Counted from the stretch's first letter, positions 44,619-53,206 are shown. The stretch: DNA of 61,259 bases from CAZZDK01 sp964652235 (GCA_964652235.1 CAZZDK010000014.1:1-61259), one strand, 5' to 3'. Numbers and translations are program-made. The notes: generated by a model from the sequence alone, not told the origin.

Positions 44619-45287
44619 TCAATCTAATTTCTTTTTTGTGGATACGGTAATAGGTTTTGAAAAATTCCACAGCGCCTCAAATTGCTCTCTATAGGCGTCC
44701 GCTACGTACTTTGAATTGATCACAACGACTCTCGGATAGGACGAACCTTCGCCGTAAATGATAAAGTCGAACCGATTTTCATAAACGCTGAAGGGAATCG
44801 CAAAGGCCATGTTTTCCAGGCGGCGATACTGGATGTATTTGGTGACCATGACATCAATTCCCTCCAGAACGAGGGATTTGAAGTTAAGTCCTTCAAGCTT
44901 GGACATCCGGTCCAAATGAACCTTGGCGTAATCTCCCAAAGCGTCGATAAATTCCCTGTCGTTATTGCCGAAGACGAAAATATGCCTGTTTTTCGGAGAA
45001 GCCAAAAGGATTCTATAAACGTCATCGGCATATCTCTTGAAATCGGCCTTGCCTTCATAGGTCACGACGATGCTTGTGCTTTTTCTGACGCCTTCGCCTT
45101 CGAGGAATTCCACATGATTCTGGGCGAAGGCGGCGACGATGGCGGCGATGGTATTTTCCTGCGGGGTGTAAATGCCGTGTTCGATATTTTTAACGGTTTC
45201 CGCAGACAGGCCCGCCGCCTTGGCGAGTTCGGATCTCGTCCAGTTCACAAGGCCCCGTGCGGCCCTTAATTGCGCGGCGGTGATCAT
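44619..45287 (-). CDS. XRE-family regulator with C-terminal sensor-like domain (cassette 3)
   Basis: The 222-residue protein is a third member of the family seen at 376 and 5525: helix-turn-helix MITAAQLRAARGLVNW with AETVKNIEHGIYTPQENT, then a region ending in QYRRLENMAFAIPFSVYE, RVVVINSKYVADAYREQFEALWNFSK. The shared C-terminal pattern (aYRxqFexlW) makes common descent likely. The gene is AT-richer than the hydrogenase genes. Upstream (45288-45340) lies CATAACG, similar to the palindrome half-sites at 184-202. Confidence 0.83.
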   Translation of the reverse strand: MITAAQLRAARGLVNWTRSELAKAAGLSAETVKNIEHGIYTPQENTIAAIVAAFAQNHVEFLEGEGVRKSTSIVVTYEGKADFKRYADDVYRILLASPKNRHIFVFGNNDREFIDALGDYAKVHLDRMSKLEGLNFKSLVLEGIDVMVTKYIQYRRLENMAFAIPFSVYENRFDFIIYGEGSSYPRVVVINSKYVADAYREQFEALWNFSKPITVSTKKKLD

Positions 45288-45556
45288 ACGAAGGCTTTCA
45301 TTTTCCGTCTAAGTCATCCTTCATAACGTTTTAGAAGCGCTTTTTTCAATAGAAGCTTTTACTTTCGCGGCCTTGCAAGGGTATTTCCGATTTAAGGTTA
45401 ATTTCCTATACGGACCTGGCCAAGGGTCGTTACCAGCCAGAAATGACTTTTGCAACCATTTATTGGTCATTTACCTGCCCCCTAGGGGTATGCGAAGATG
45501 CAAAAGAAGTCCTAAGGGGCCTATCTCTTTATAACGGCGCTATTTTAGGGGTTTTT

Positions 45557-45874
45557 ATGACGGATTCCGATTTCTCCACGCTCCTTGACGAGCTTAAAGA
45601 CCGATGCGCCGCCGCGACGCAGGCCTTCTCCTGCGTTTGCCAGCGGGAGCCGGGCGAGGGGAAGTCTTTCGCCGTTCTTTCCCCCGACCAGGCCGCCGCT
45701 CTTTACGCGATGGTCGGTTACGTGGCGCTTGAGGCGGGGCGCAGCGAGTTCGGGGTCGAACGCGACCTGGCCAATGCGTTTTGCGTCCCAAGCCTCAAAC
45801 GTTTGCCCGCCGAAGATTTCGACCGCGCCCTGCGTTATCTCGCCGATCAGGTTAAGCCCCCTCTGACGGCCTGA
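45557..45874 (+). CDS. Hypothetical protein, 105 aa
   Basis: Unrecognised. MTDSDFSTLLDELKDRCAAAT begins a mostly helical, acidic protein with three cysteines and no membrane segment. AGGGG lies 7-8 bases before ATG 45557. The frame continues 38 codons upstream to a TTG, without support. It stands alone between cassette 3 and a DUF6456-like gene; the 270 bases before it hold no gene. Confidence 0.5.
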   Translation: MTDSDFSTLLDELKDRCAAATQAFSCVCQREPGEGKSFAVLSPDQAAALYAMVGYVALEAGRSEFGVERDLANAFCVPSLKRLPAEDFDRALRYLADQVKPPLTA

Positions 45875-45925
45875 TCCCCCTTTCCTCACAAAAAGCTGGA
45901 CAATTTTTTCGCTTCGTCCTAAATG

Positions 45926-45939
45926 TGGGAAATATCCCA
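45926..45939. promoter_or_regulatory. Inverted repeat upstream of the 164-aa gene
   Basis: TGGGA-AATA-TCCCA is a perfect 5-bp inverted repeat 18 bases before the start codon, just ahead of the AAGGAGG ribosome site. Its position would allow repressor binding or an mRNA structure; nothing more is known. Confidence 0.3.
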
Positions 45940-45956
45940 TATTCAAGGAGGCGCCC

Positions 45957-46451
45957 ATGAGCTTGCCCTTTCAGCCGGAAATTAAAGGATTTTCTCTCAG
46001 ACCCGATCACGGAACGGGCGAGCGCTGGCAGCACGCTTGCCGCGCGCTCGAGCTGACGGACCGGGCGGGGGTTCTGGCGGCGCGGGCCGTGGATTCGGAC
46101 GTTTTGGACCGGCTGGTTCTGGCGGGGATCATCGACGAAAAAGGCCGCGATGCGGCCCTGCGTCTGCGCGGCGATTTTCAGGCGGCGGGCCTGTCGGTCC
46201 ATGTGGTGGGAAGCTATAGCCCGGCGCGAAGTTCCTTTTCCTATTACGGCGGCTGGGACGAACGCACGGACGAGGAAGAGGCGGCCTATAAAAGATGGCG
46301 CGAAGCGGTCAGGAATCTGGGACCGCGCTTTAGCGAACCGGTGGTCTCCGTCGTCTGTTACGACGAAGCGCCCAGGCGGGAAAAAATCCAGATGCTGGTC
46401 ATCGGGCTGATGCTTTTGGCGAAGGGATACGGGCTGCGAAAAAAGACCTAA
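45957..46451 (+). CDS. DUF6456-like hypothetical protein, 164 aa
   Basis: The protein has a mid-region RLRGDFQAAGLSVHVVGSY, a tyrosine/acidic stretch, then AVRNLGPRFSEPVVSVVCYD and a C-terminal KIQMLVIGLMLLAKGYGL. This order recalls the DUF6456 region of alphaproteobacterial proteins, but the usual N-terminal helix-turn-helix is not evident. AAGGAGG precedes ATG 45957. The product is probably soluble; function unknown. It converges on a small gene with a 4-base overlap. Confidence 0.55.
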   Translation: MSLPFQPEIKGFSLRPDHGTGERWQHACRALELTDRAGVLAARAVDSDVLDRLVLAGIIDEKGRDAALRLRGDFQAAGLSVHVVGSYSPARSSFSYYGGWDERTDEEEAAYKRWREAVRNLGPRFSEPVVSVVCYDEAPRREKIQMLVIGLMLLAKGYGLRKKT

Positions 46452-46684
46452 ACCAGCATATCCACCAGGCTGCCGCGCGGGAGAGAGCTGCCCTGGGCGG
46501 GGGCGGCAGCCAGTTGTTGGTTCCGGCCCTTGCTTTGGTCCAGGCCTTCCTGAAGCTGGCTGATAACGGCCTGCGTCGCCTTTTGGTTGCTTTTAAGGGC
46601 GATGATGTTCGCGGATGTCGAGGCGCCCACATTTTGGGCGCGAAGCATCGTGCTGATGGCGGCGTTTGCGACGGACTCAACCAT
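46448..46684 (-). CDS. Small hypothetical protein, possibly YjfB-like
   Basis: The 78-residue protein (MVESVANAAISTMLRAQNVG, then NIIALKSNQKATQAVISQLQEGL) is helical with a glutamine-rich end. The pattern vaguely resembles YjfB-type putative motility proteins. An ATG at 46726 would add 14 residues; neither start has a strong ribosome site. Confidence 0.45.
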   Translation of the reverse strand: MVESVANAAISTMLRAQNVGASTSANIIALKSNQKATQAVISQLQEGLDQSKGRNQQLAAAPAQGSSLPRGSLVDMLV

Positions 46685-46804
46685 AAGGGACCTGCTGTGA
46701 GGAAAAGAATCACCTTTGTTTACCATGTTGGGCGCTGTTTATTAAGCAAAAGTTAAACCCATTCCCCCGTAATAATAAAAAATACCTAAAGTAGGAAAAA
46801 GTTC

Positions 46805-46833
46805 TTGACTTTGGCGCGGACCTGTCGTATTGA
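46805..46833 (+). promoter_or_regulatory. Candidate sigma-70 promoter for the virion cluster
   Basis: TTGACT and TATTGA are separated by 17 bases, 126 bases before the first virion gene; a consensus TTGACA box (46830-46835) overlaps the second box. This is the only AT-richer spacer ahead of the cluster. Pattern match only. Confidence 0.3.
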
Positions 46834-46958
46834 CATCCTTACGGCGCATTTTATCCGGCGCGAACCCCCTTTCAAACCTTTTTATCGAAAGCGACCCGTT
46901 TCCTTTCCGGAAAACGGGGGCGGGACTTCGCGCGTCCGCGAAAGAGGGGAAAGAAGAC

Positions 46959-47276
46959 ATGGATTCCGTTTCAAGCGAAAAGAGAAAAAAAGAAGACGCC
47001 GAAAACCTGGCCGCGCGCGTGCGCGAGGTTCTTCTTGAAATCATGCAAACGAGCGAAAGCGATTCCGTCCGCGTTTCGGCGGCCAAGGCGCTGCTCGATC
47101 GGATCAAGCCCGACGGCGAAGACGGCGGGTCGAAGGAAAGGGAACGCCTTGAAGAACACGAAACTCTCGACGAGGCTCGCGCGCTTCTTGAAGCGCTTGC
47201 CGAAGCCAAGCTTGGCGGCGCTGAAGGCGCGTTTTCGCTGGATACGGAAAGCGAGGCGCAACCAGCTGACGCCTAA
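46959..47276 (+). CDS. Small terminase-subunit-like protein
   Basis: The 105-residue highly charged helical protein (MDSVSSEKRKKEDAENLAAR, SVRVSAAKALLDRIKP) sits directly ahead of the large terminase, the place of the small terminase (RcGTA g1). A short DNA-recognition domain may lie at about 20-60. GAGGGGAAAG precedes ATG 46959. Its last 128 bases overlap the large terminase in another frame. Identification rests on position and general character. Confidence 0.5.
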   Translation: MDSVSSEKRKKEDAENLAARVREVLLEIMQTSESDSVRVSAAKALLDRIKPDGEDGGSKERERLEEHETLDEARALLEALAEAKLGGAEGAFSLDTESEAQPADA

Positions 47277-48435
47277 GGGAAGCTGGCGCATCTGGCTTAT
47301 TCTGGCGGGGCGCGGCTGGGGCAAGACGCGAACGGGGGCGGAAGACCTGGCGGCCTATATGCTTTGGAATCCGGGGGTACGGGTCGGGGTGATCGCGCCG
47401 ACGTTTGCCGACGCCCGCGACGTGTGCGTAGAGGGCGAAAGCGGCCTTCTGGCCGCGCTGCCGCCGACCTGCGTGCGGGTGTGGCGGCGTTCGATGGGCG
47501 ATCTGCTTTTGTTCAACGGCAGCCGGGCGCGGCTTTTCTCGGCGGACAAGCCGGAAAGGCTGCGCGGGCCGCAGCATCACCGCGTCTGGTGCGACGAGCT
47601 GGGCGCCTGGCCCTCGCGCGAGGCGTTCGATCAAATGCTGTTCGGGCTTCGCCTGGGCGAGGATCCGCGCGTGATCGTCACGACCACGCCGCGCAACACG
47701 GAGATTCTAAGGGAATTGGTGGCCCGCGCGGGCCGGGACGTGTTTCTGACGCGGGGCCGGACGTTCGATAATGAGAAAAATCTCGCCCCTGCGGTTTTAG
47801 AGCAGCTGCGCGCGCGCTACGAAGGCACGCGCCTGGGGCGGCAGGAACTTGAGGCGGAGATTTTGGAAGATACGGAAGGCGCGCTTTGGTCGCGCGACGT
47901 GATCGAAAAAACGCGAGCCTTCGAAAAGCCGCCTTTGAAGCGGATCGTCGTTGCGGTGGACCCGGCCGTGAGCGGCGGCGCGGGGAGCGACGAAACGGGA
48001 ATCGTCGCGGCGGGACGCGGCGAAGATGGGCTGATTTACGTGCTGGAAGATTGGTCGTGCCGCGCTTCGCCCGATACGTGGGCGCGGCGGGCGGCGGCGC
48101 TTTACGAAAAGGTCGGGGCGGATTGCCTTGTGGCCGAGGTGAATGCGGGCGGCGAACTGGTAGAGCGTCTTTTGCGCCAGACCGCGCCGGAGATTTACGT
48201 CAAAGCGGTCCGCGCTCTGCGCGGCAAAATGCAAAGGGCGCTGCCGGTCGCGGCGCTTTACGAGCAGGGTCGCGTCAAGCACGTCGGGCCTTTGCCGCAG
48301 TTGGAAGACCAGATGGCGCGGTTTACGGAAGACGGGATTGAAAGAAACTCGCCGGACCGCGTGGACGCGCTGGTCTGGGCGGTGACGGAATTGACGGGCG
48401 GCAAAGAACGCGAGCCGAGGGTGAGGATGGTTTAA
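47149..48435 (+). CDS. Large terminase subunit (GTA/phage type)
   Basis: The 428-residue DNA-packaging motor has Walker A ILAGRGWGKTRTGAED, Walker B region VWCDELGAW, coupling motif VTTTPRNTEILREL, and nuclease acidic sites VVAVDPAVSGGAGSDETG and DCLVAEVNAGG with a final DRVDALVWA. The AGRGxGKT form is that of the RcGTA g2 family. I chose the TTG at 47149 (MKNTKLSTRL), preceded by GAAGGAAAGGGAA, because codons further upstream are arginine/serine-rich shadow of the small gene. A palindromic repeat separates it from the portal gene. Confidence 0.93.
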   Translation: MKNTKLSTRLARFLKRLPKPSLAALKARFRWIRKARRNQLTPKGSWRIWLILAGRGWGKTRTGAEDLAAYMLWNPGVRVGVIAPTFADARDVCVEGESGLLAALPPTCVRVWRRSMGDLLLFNGSRARLFSADKPERLRGPQHHRVWCDELGAWPSREAFDQMLFGLRLGEDPRVIVTTTPRNTEILRELVARAGRDVFLTRGRTFDNEKNLAPAVLEQLRARYEGTRLGRQELEAEILEDTEGALWSRDVIEKTRAFEKPPLKRIVVAVDPAVSGGAGSDETGIVAAGRGEDGLIYVLEDWSCRASPDTWARRAAALYEKVGADCLVAEVNAGGELVERLLRQTAPEIYVKAVRALRGKMQRALPVAALYEQGRVKHVGPLPQLEDQMARFTEDGIERNSPDRVDALVWAVTELTGGKEREPRVRMV

Positions 48436-48484
48436 GAGGGGGGTCGGGGGTCGGGATTCGGGGGTCGGGGAAAAAGAAGAGATT

Positions 48485-48596
48485 GTCGTTGCGAGCGCTG
48501 AAAGCGCGAAGCAATCCAGGGCCGTTGCAGGCTGTTCTTAAAACTCTGGATTGCCGCGCTCGCCCCGGATCAAGTCCGGGGCTTGATCGCAATGAC
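48485..48596. repeat. Palindromic repeat between terminase and portal genes
   Basis: TGTCGTTGCGAG, GAAGCAATCCAGGG, core CGTTGCAGGCTGTTCTTAAA, CTGGATTGCCGCGCTCG, CGCAATGAC. An extra CCCCGGATCAAGTCCGGGG hairpin is nested in the right arm. GGGTCGGGATTCGGG microrepeats precede it. Confidence 0.85.
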
Positions 48597-48677
48597 AATT
48601 TTAGAAATGTCCCTCTTGCCGCCTTGCCATGACAAATAAAAGCGTTTTCACCGAAAACCAAAAGCCAGGGGGGAAGC

Positions 48678-49883
48678 ATGGGGTTTAAGGATCTCGTGAC
48701 GCGAATGCTGCGTCCTCAATCCGTCAAGACGAGCGGCGCGGGGCCTGTCATCGCCTGGAGTCATGTCGGGCGGCCCAAATGGACGCCGCGTCGGTACGAA
48801 AGCCTGGCGGAAGAGGGCTATCGCAAAAACGTCGTCGCCTATCGCTGCGCGAGCATGGCGGCGGGCGCGGCGGCGGCGGTTCCGTGGCTGCTTTACGGAG
48901 AGGGCGGCGAGGAGATAGAACGCCATCCGCTGCTTTCCCTTCTCGACCGGCCCAATCCGCTGCAAGACGGCGTGAGTTTTCTGGAAAATATTTTTCTCAA
49001 TCTTCAAATTTCGGGCAACGCCTATATCGAAGCCGTCGCGCCGCAGGGCGGCGGCAGGCCCGGCGAACTTTACGTTTTGCGCTCGGATCGGATGAAGGTG
49101 GTCCCCGGCGCGGGCGGCTTGCCGCAAGGCTACGAATACAGCGTGGGCGGAAAGGTCACGCGCTGGGCCGCCGATCCTTTGACGGGGCAAAGCCCGATTT
49201 TGCACATCAAGCATTTCCATCCGCTCGACGATTGGTACGGCCTTGCGCCGCTTGAGGCGGCGATGCTGTCGGTCGATCAGCACAACGCGGCGGGCGCGTG
49301 GAACCAGGCGCTGCTCAGTCACGGCGCGAGGCCTTCGGGCGCCTTGGTGTTCGCGCCGAAAGAGGGGCCCGCGACGCTCAGCGAAGAACAGATGGCCCGC
49401 CTGCGCGAAGAAATGGACCAAAGCGCGGCGGGGCGCGAAAACGCGGGGCGGCCGATGATCCTGGAAGGCGGGCTTGAATGGCGCGAGATGAGCCTTTCGC
49501 CCAAGGACATGGATTGGCTCGCCGGGCGGGACGCGGCGGCGCGCGACATCGCGCTGGCGATGGGCGTTCCGGTCCAGTTGATCGGAATCCAGGGCGCGCA
49601 GACCTACGCGAACATGAAAGAGGCGCGTCTCGCCTTTTACGAAGAAACGGTTCTGCCGCTTCTTTCGCGCGTGATCGGCGCGTTCGACCGTTGGATTGCG
49701 CCGATGTACGGCGGCGGGATTTATCTGGATTTCGACGAGGACGAGATTCCGGCGCTTGCGGCGCGGCGCGAGGCCCTGTGGGACAAGATCAAGGACGCCG
49801 ACTTTTTGAGCGTGAACGAAAAGCGCGCGGCGCTGGGCTACGGCCCGGTGGACGGCGGGGACGATGTCCCGGCGAAGGAATAG
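48678..49883 (+). CDS. HK97-type portal protein
   Basis: The 401-residue capsid-vertex protein through which DNA enters shows VAYRCASMAAGAAAAVPWLLY, HPLLSLLDRPNPLQDGVSFLE, ISGNAYIEAV, IKHFHPLDDWYGLAPLEAA and GVPVQLIGIQ, all in the HK97 portal order (RcGTA g3). GGGGGGAAG precedes ATG 48678. Normal length. The prohead protease starts 20 bases after its stop. Confidence 0.93.
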   Translation: MGFKDLVTRMLRPQSVKTSGAGPVIAWSHVGRPKWTPRRYESLAEEGYRKNVVAYRCASMAAGAAAAVPWLLYGEGGEEIERHPLLSLLDRPNPLQDGVSFLENIFLNLQISGNAYIEAVAPQGGGRPGELYVLRSDRMKVVPGAGGLPQGYEYSVGGKVTRWAADPLTGQSPILHIKHFHPLDDWYGLAPLEAAMLSVDQHNAAGAWNQALLSHGARPSGALVFAPKEGPATLSEEQMARLREEMDQSAAGRENAGRPMILEGGLEWREMSLSPKDMDWLAGRDAAARDIALAMGVPVQLIGIQGAQTYANMKEARLAFYEETVLPLLSRVIGAFDRWIAPMYGGGIYLDFDEDEIPALAARREALWDKIKDADFLSVNEKRAALGYGPVDGGDDVPAKE

Positions 49884-49903
49884 CAACCGAAACGGAAAGC
49901 GAC

Positions 49904-50503
49904 ATGAACATTCAACATATGCAGCGGCCTCTGGCGATCAAATCGCTGGCGGCCGACGGGACTTTTTGCGGCTACGCCAGCGTCTTCGGCGCGCGCGACA
50001 GCCAGAACGAAATCGTCGCGGCGGGCGCGTTCAGGCGCAGCCTCGCCGAAAAGGCGGCGCGCGGCGACGCGCCCGCCATGCTTTGGATGCACGATCCGAC
50101 CATGCCCATCGGCCTTTGGGTTTCTTTAACGGAAGACAGAAACGGGCTGCGCGCCTGCGGCAAGCTGGCGCTCGGCACGCAGAAAGGGAGGGAGGCTTAT
50201 GAACTTCTTAAGTTGGGAGCGCTTACGGGGCTTTCGATCGGCTATCGCGTCGTTCGTTCGCGCCTCGACAGCAGGCGTAAAGCGCGCGTTCTTACGGACG
50301 TGGAGCTTTTTGAAATCTCGTTGGTGACGTTTCCCGCCAACGACGCGGCGCGGGTGAGCGAAGTGAAATCGCCCCGTGCTCGCCGCCCAGGGAAGCCAGA
50401 TAAAGAAAAGCGCGGGGGGGACGCGGAAGCCACTCGTCTGATCGTGGAGCGCCTTCACCGGGCCGCCCGCGCGTTGAAACGCAAGGAAAGAAGGGGAGTC
50501 TAA
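49904..50503 (+). CDS. HK97-type prohead protease
   Basis: This 199-residue serine protease matures the capsid. Family signals: CGYASVFGARDSQNEIVAAGAF, MLWMHDPTMPIGLW with the catalytic His, and LTGLSIGYRV with the catalytic Ser, then VELFEISLVTFPANDAARV. The C-terminal 50 residues are basic. It immediately precedes the capsid gene, as usual. ATG 49904. Confidence 0.92.
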   Translation: MNIQHMQRPLAIKSLAADGTFCGYASVFGARDSQNEIVAAGAFRRSLAEKAARGDAPAMLWMHDPTMPIGLWVSLTEDRNGLRACGKLALGTQKGREAYELLKLGALTGLSIGYRVVRSRLDSRRKARVLTDVELFEISLVTFPANDAARVSEVKSPRARRPGKPDKEKRGGDAEATRLIVERLHRAARALKRKERRGV

Positions 50504-51733
50504 ATGATCGACATGAATGAAGTGCACGGCGCCACGGAAACGCTGGCCCGCGCGTTCGAAGAATACAAAAGCGTTAACGACGAGCGTCTCAGCGAGATCG
50601 AACGTCGCGGCGGCGCGGACGTTCTTCTGGAAGAAAAGCTGGGACGCATGGACGGCGCGCTCAACAGGCTTCAGGACGAGCTTGCGGGCGTCAAAACCGC
50701 CTTGCGTCGTCCGGGCAAAGGCGGCGCGAGTCTTGCGGGCGACGGCGAGGAGGACGAATACAAATCGGCCTTTCTGCGCTATGTCAGCAAAGGCGCGGAA
50801 GCCGACGTGTCCAGCCTGCAAACCAAGGAGATGAGCGTCATCGCCGACCAGCAGGGCGGCTATATGGTGCCGACCGAAATGGCCGACAGGATCGTCACGC
50901 GCCAGTTCGACAGCACGCCCATGCGCCAGCTCGCGACCGTCATGAGCATTTCCTCGGAAGCCGTCGAAATGCTGCGCGACACGAACGAAGCCGCCGCGCA
51001 ATGGGTTTCCGAGCTGGATACGCGGTCCGACACCGACCAGGGGACGATCGGGCGAATCCGCATCCCTGTCCACGAGCTTTACGCGCAGCCCAAGGCGACG
51101 CAGAAGCTGCTCGACGACGCGAACATCAACGTCGAGGAATGGCTCGTCTCGCGCGTGGCCAACAAGTTTTCCACGCGCGAAAACACGGCGTTCGTTTCCG
51201 GCGACGGCGTGGGCCAGCCGCGCGGCTTTTTGAGCTACGCGACCTCGGCCACGGACGACGCCTCGCGCGCCTGGGGCGTTTTGGAGCACGTCGCCACGGG
51301 CGCGAGCGGCGCTTTCGCCTCTTCGAACGCCGCCGACGTCCTTATCACGCTGATGAACAAGCTGCGCGCGGGCTATCTGCCGAAGGCTTCGTGGCTCATG
51401 CCGCGCTCGGTCATCGACGCGGTTCGCAAGTTCAAGGAAAGCGGCACCGGGGCCTACATCTGGCAGCCGAGTTTCCAGGCGGGGAATCCGGCCACGCTTC
51501 TCGGCTATCCGCTCGTTCCGGCGGAAGATATGCCGACGATGGCGTCTTCCAGCCTGTCCGTCGCGTTCGGCAACTTCGCGGAAGGCTACACGATCGTGGA
51601 CCGCATCGGCCTGCGCGTCCTGCGCGATCCGTACACGGCGGCTCCGTTCGTCAAGTTCCGTTGCAGCAAGCGCGTGGGCGGCGACGTCGTCAACTTCGAC
51701 GCCATCAAGCTTTTGAAATTCGCAACGGCCTAG
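50504..51733 (+). CDS. HK97-type major capsid protein
   Basis: The 409-residue protein has an N-terminal helical delta domain (about 1-90) expected to be removed by the protease, then the HK97 fold beginning near EMSVIADQQGGYMVPTEMADRIV, with GDGVGQPRGFL, ASWLMPRSVIDAVRKFK and a C-terminal DRIGLRVLRDPYTAAPFVKF. It matches RcGTA g5 in place and design. AAGGGGAG precedes ATG 50504. Confidence 0.94.
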   Translation: MIDMNEVHGATETLARAFEEYKSVNDERLSEIERRGGADVLLEEKLGRMDGALNRLQDELAGVKTALRRPGKGGASLAGDGEEDEYKSAFLRYVSKGAEADVSSLQTKEMSVIADQQGGYMVPTEMADRIVTRQFDSTPMRQLATVMSISSEAVEMLRDTNEAAAQWVSELDTRSDTDQGTIGRIRIPVHELYAQPKATQKLLDDANINVEEWLVSRVANKFSTRENTAFVSGDGVGQPRGFLSYATSATDDASRAWGVLEHVATGASGAFASSNAADVLITLMNKLRAGYLPKASWLMPRSVIDAVRKFKESGTGAYIWQPSFQAGNPATLLGYPLVPAEDMPTMASSSLSVAFGNFAEGYTIVDRIGLRVLRDPYTAAPFVKFRCSKRVGGDVVNFDAIKLLKFATA

Positions 51734-51754
51734 TCCAAGGAAAGGAAAACGAAA

Positions 51755-52150
51755 ATGGTTATGAGAAATCTTTCGCGCAACGTTCTGGTTTTGCCCTCGC
51801 TCGCCCCGGCGGCGCGGACGGCCAGCGCGACGGGAACGGGCGTGGATCTGCGCGGCTTCGATTCCGCCATGATCCTCGTTTCGTTCGGAACCTGCACCGA
51901 CGGCACGCACACGCCGTCGGTCCAGCATTCGATGGACAATTCGACCTATACGAACGTTTCGGCGGGCGATCTGGACGGCGCGTTCTCGGCGGCGACCAGC
52001 GCGTCCGGCGGCAACGCCGTGCAGGCGGTCGGCTATGTCGGCACGCAGCGCTATGTGCGGGTCGTGATGACGGTTTCCGGCGCGACGACGGGCGCCTTGT
52101 CGTCCGCGGTCGTCGTGGCGGGGACGCCGCGCAATATGCCGACGCAGTAG
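51755..52150 (+). CDS. Probable capsid-associated (decoration-like) phage protein
   Basis: The 131-residue, Ser/Thr/Ala-rich, beta-type protein contains GTGVDLRGFDSAMILVSFG, VQHSMDNSTYTNVSAGDL and RYVRVVMTVSGATTG. Proteins of this design commonly follow the capsid gene in HK97-like prophages and may decorate the head; RcGTA has no counterpart at this place. AAGGAAAGG precedes ATG 51755. A terminator-like hairpin follows. Confidence 0.65.
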   Translation: MVMRNLSRNVLVLPSLAPAARTASATGTGVDLRGFDSAMILVSFGTCTDGTHTPSVQHSMDNSTYTNVSAGDLDGAFSAATSASGGNAVQAVGYVGTQRYVRVVMTVSGATTGALSSAVVVAGTPRNMPTQ

Positions 52151-52160
52151 AAGGGACGGG

Positions 52161-52190
52161 GGCGCTTTCTTTTGCGAAAGCGCCTCCTTT
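52161..52190 (+). terminator. Strong hairpin after the capsid block
   Basis: GGCGCTTTC and GAAAGCGCC form a perfect 9-bp stem with a 6-base loop, followed by TCCTTTCCTT. It comes 11 bases after the stop of the decoration-like gene and may attenuate read-through into the connector genes. Confidence 0.6.
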
Positions 52191-52194
52191 CCTT

Positions 52195-52305
52195 CGTCAT
52201 TGCGAGGAAGCCCGCAGGGCTGACGAAGCAATCCAGAGTCGCAAGAAACAAAAGTCGTTCGGCTTGACTCTGGATTGCCGTGGCGCTTCGCGCCTCGCAA
52301 TGACG
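52195..52305. repeat. Palindromic repeat between head and connector genes
   Basis: CGTCATTGCGAGGAAGC ... GAAGCAATCCAGAGTC ... GACTCTGGATTGCCGTGGCG ... CGCCTCGCAATGACG. The core (CGCAAGAAACAAAAGTCGTT) is unlike those of the other copies. Confidence 0.87.
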
Positions 52306-52336
52306 AAGGATAGGCTGGAGATTGAAAGGAACCATC

Positions 52337-52933
52337 ATGAAATCGAACGTCCTTTTATCGCCGCCGACGGTCGAGGCCGTCGCGCTGGCCGAGCTCAAGG
52401 CGCACGCGCGGATCGAGCATTCCTCGGACGACGCGCTGCTGACCTCGCTTGTCAAGGCGGCGCGGCAATGGGCCGAGGCCTATACGCGCCGCGCTTTTCT
52501 TTCGCAGGGCTGGGCGCTTTATCTTTCGGGGATTCCGCGCGGCGATAAGATCGTTTTGCCGCGCGGGCCGCTTTTAAGCGTCGAAAAGTTTCAATTCTTC
52601 GACGAAAACGACGCGGCAAGCGAGTGGGATTCTTCGAACTATCACGTCAATGCCGCCCGAGTCCCTGGCGAGATCGCCTTGCGTTCCGGCGCGAGATGGC
52701 CCGTGCCGGGACGCCGCGCGAACGGCATCGTCGTCGAATACGTCGCGGGTTACGGCGAAAGCGCGGACGCCGTTCCGGCGGACATTCGGCTCGCGATCAT
52801 GCAGCTCGCGCTGCATTGGTACGAAAACAGGGGCGAGGCCGCCGCGTCGGCGACTTACGCCAAGGCGCCGCTCACCATCGAGGCGCTTTTGCAACCCTAC
52901 CGCGTTTTGCAGGCGGGCGGCTCATGCGCATAG
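52337..52933 (+). CDS. Head-tail connector protein (gp6/phiE125 gp8-like)
   Basis: The 198-residue protein has LAELKAHARIEHSSDDALLTSLVKAARQWAEAYTRRAF-type N-terminal helices, the hallmark of HK97 gp6-like connectors, a central beta insertion and the late motif AIMQLALHWYENRGEA. It corresponds to RcGTA g6 and forms a ring under the portal. ATG 52337 follows GAAAGGA. It overlaps the next gene by 10 bases. Confidence 0.85.
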   Translation: MKSNVLLSPPTVEAVALAELKAHARIEHSSDDALLTSLVKAARQWAEAYTRRAFLSQGWALYLSGIPRGDKIVLPRGPLLSVEKFQFFDENDAASEWDSSNYHVNAARVPGEIALRSGARWPVPGRRANGIVVEYVAGYGESADAVPADIRLAIMQLALHWYENRGEAAASATYAKAPLTIEALLQPYRVLQAGGSCA

Positions 52934-53202
52934 GCGATTTGAAGACGCCCTTTTTGTTGCAGGCGCAAAAAGCGGAAGGCTGGGAAACCATCGGCGTTTT
53001 GTGGGGCAGGATGGAGCTTGCGGGCGAGGGCGATCCTTTTTCCCGCCGCGTGATCGCGCGCGCGCGGCCCGATCTTGAGGTGAAGACGGGCCTGCGGCTC
53101 TCGCGCGGCGAGCGGACGTTTTTGATCCGCGCGGTTTTCGCTCCCGACGAGGGGACGAGATGGCTCAATCTTCTCGTCGAAGAAGACGTTTCCTTGGGGT
53201 GA
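52924..53202 (+). CDS. Head-tail adaptor / stopper-like protein
   Basis: The 92-residue small beta-rich protein has LWGRMELAGEGDPFSRRVIARARPDLEVK-type pattern and RTFLIRAVFAPDE, resembling phage head-closure proteins (SPP1 gp16 / RcGTA g7 family). It starts inside the connector gene and ends 4 bases before the distal-tail gene. In RcGTA four or five tail genes follow at this point; here none does. Confidence 0.75.
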   Translation: MRIGDLKTPFLLQAQKAEGWETIGVLWGRMELAGEGDPFSRRVIARARPDLEVKTGLRLSRGERTFLIRAVFAPDEGTRWLNLLVEEDVSLG

Positions 53203-53206
53203 CATC

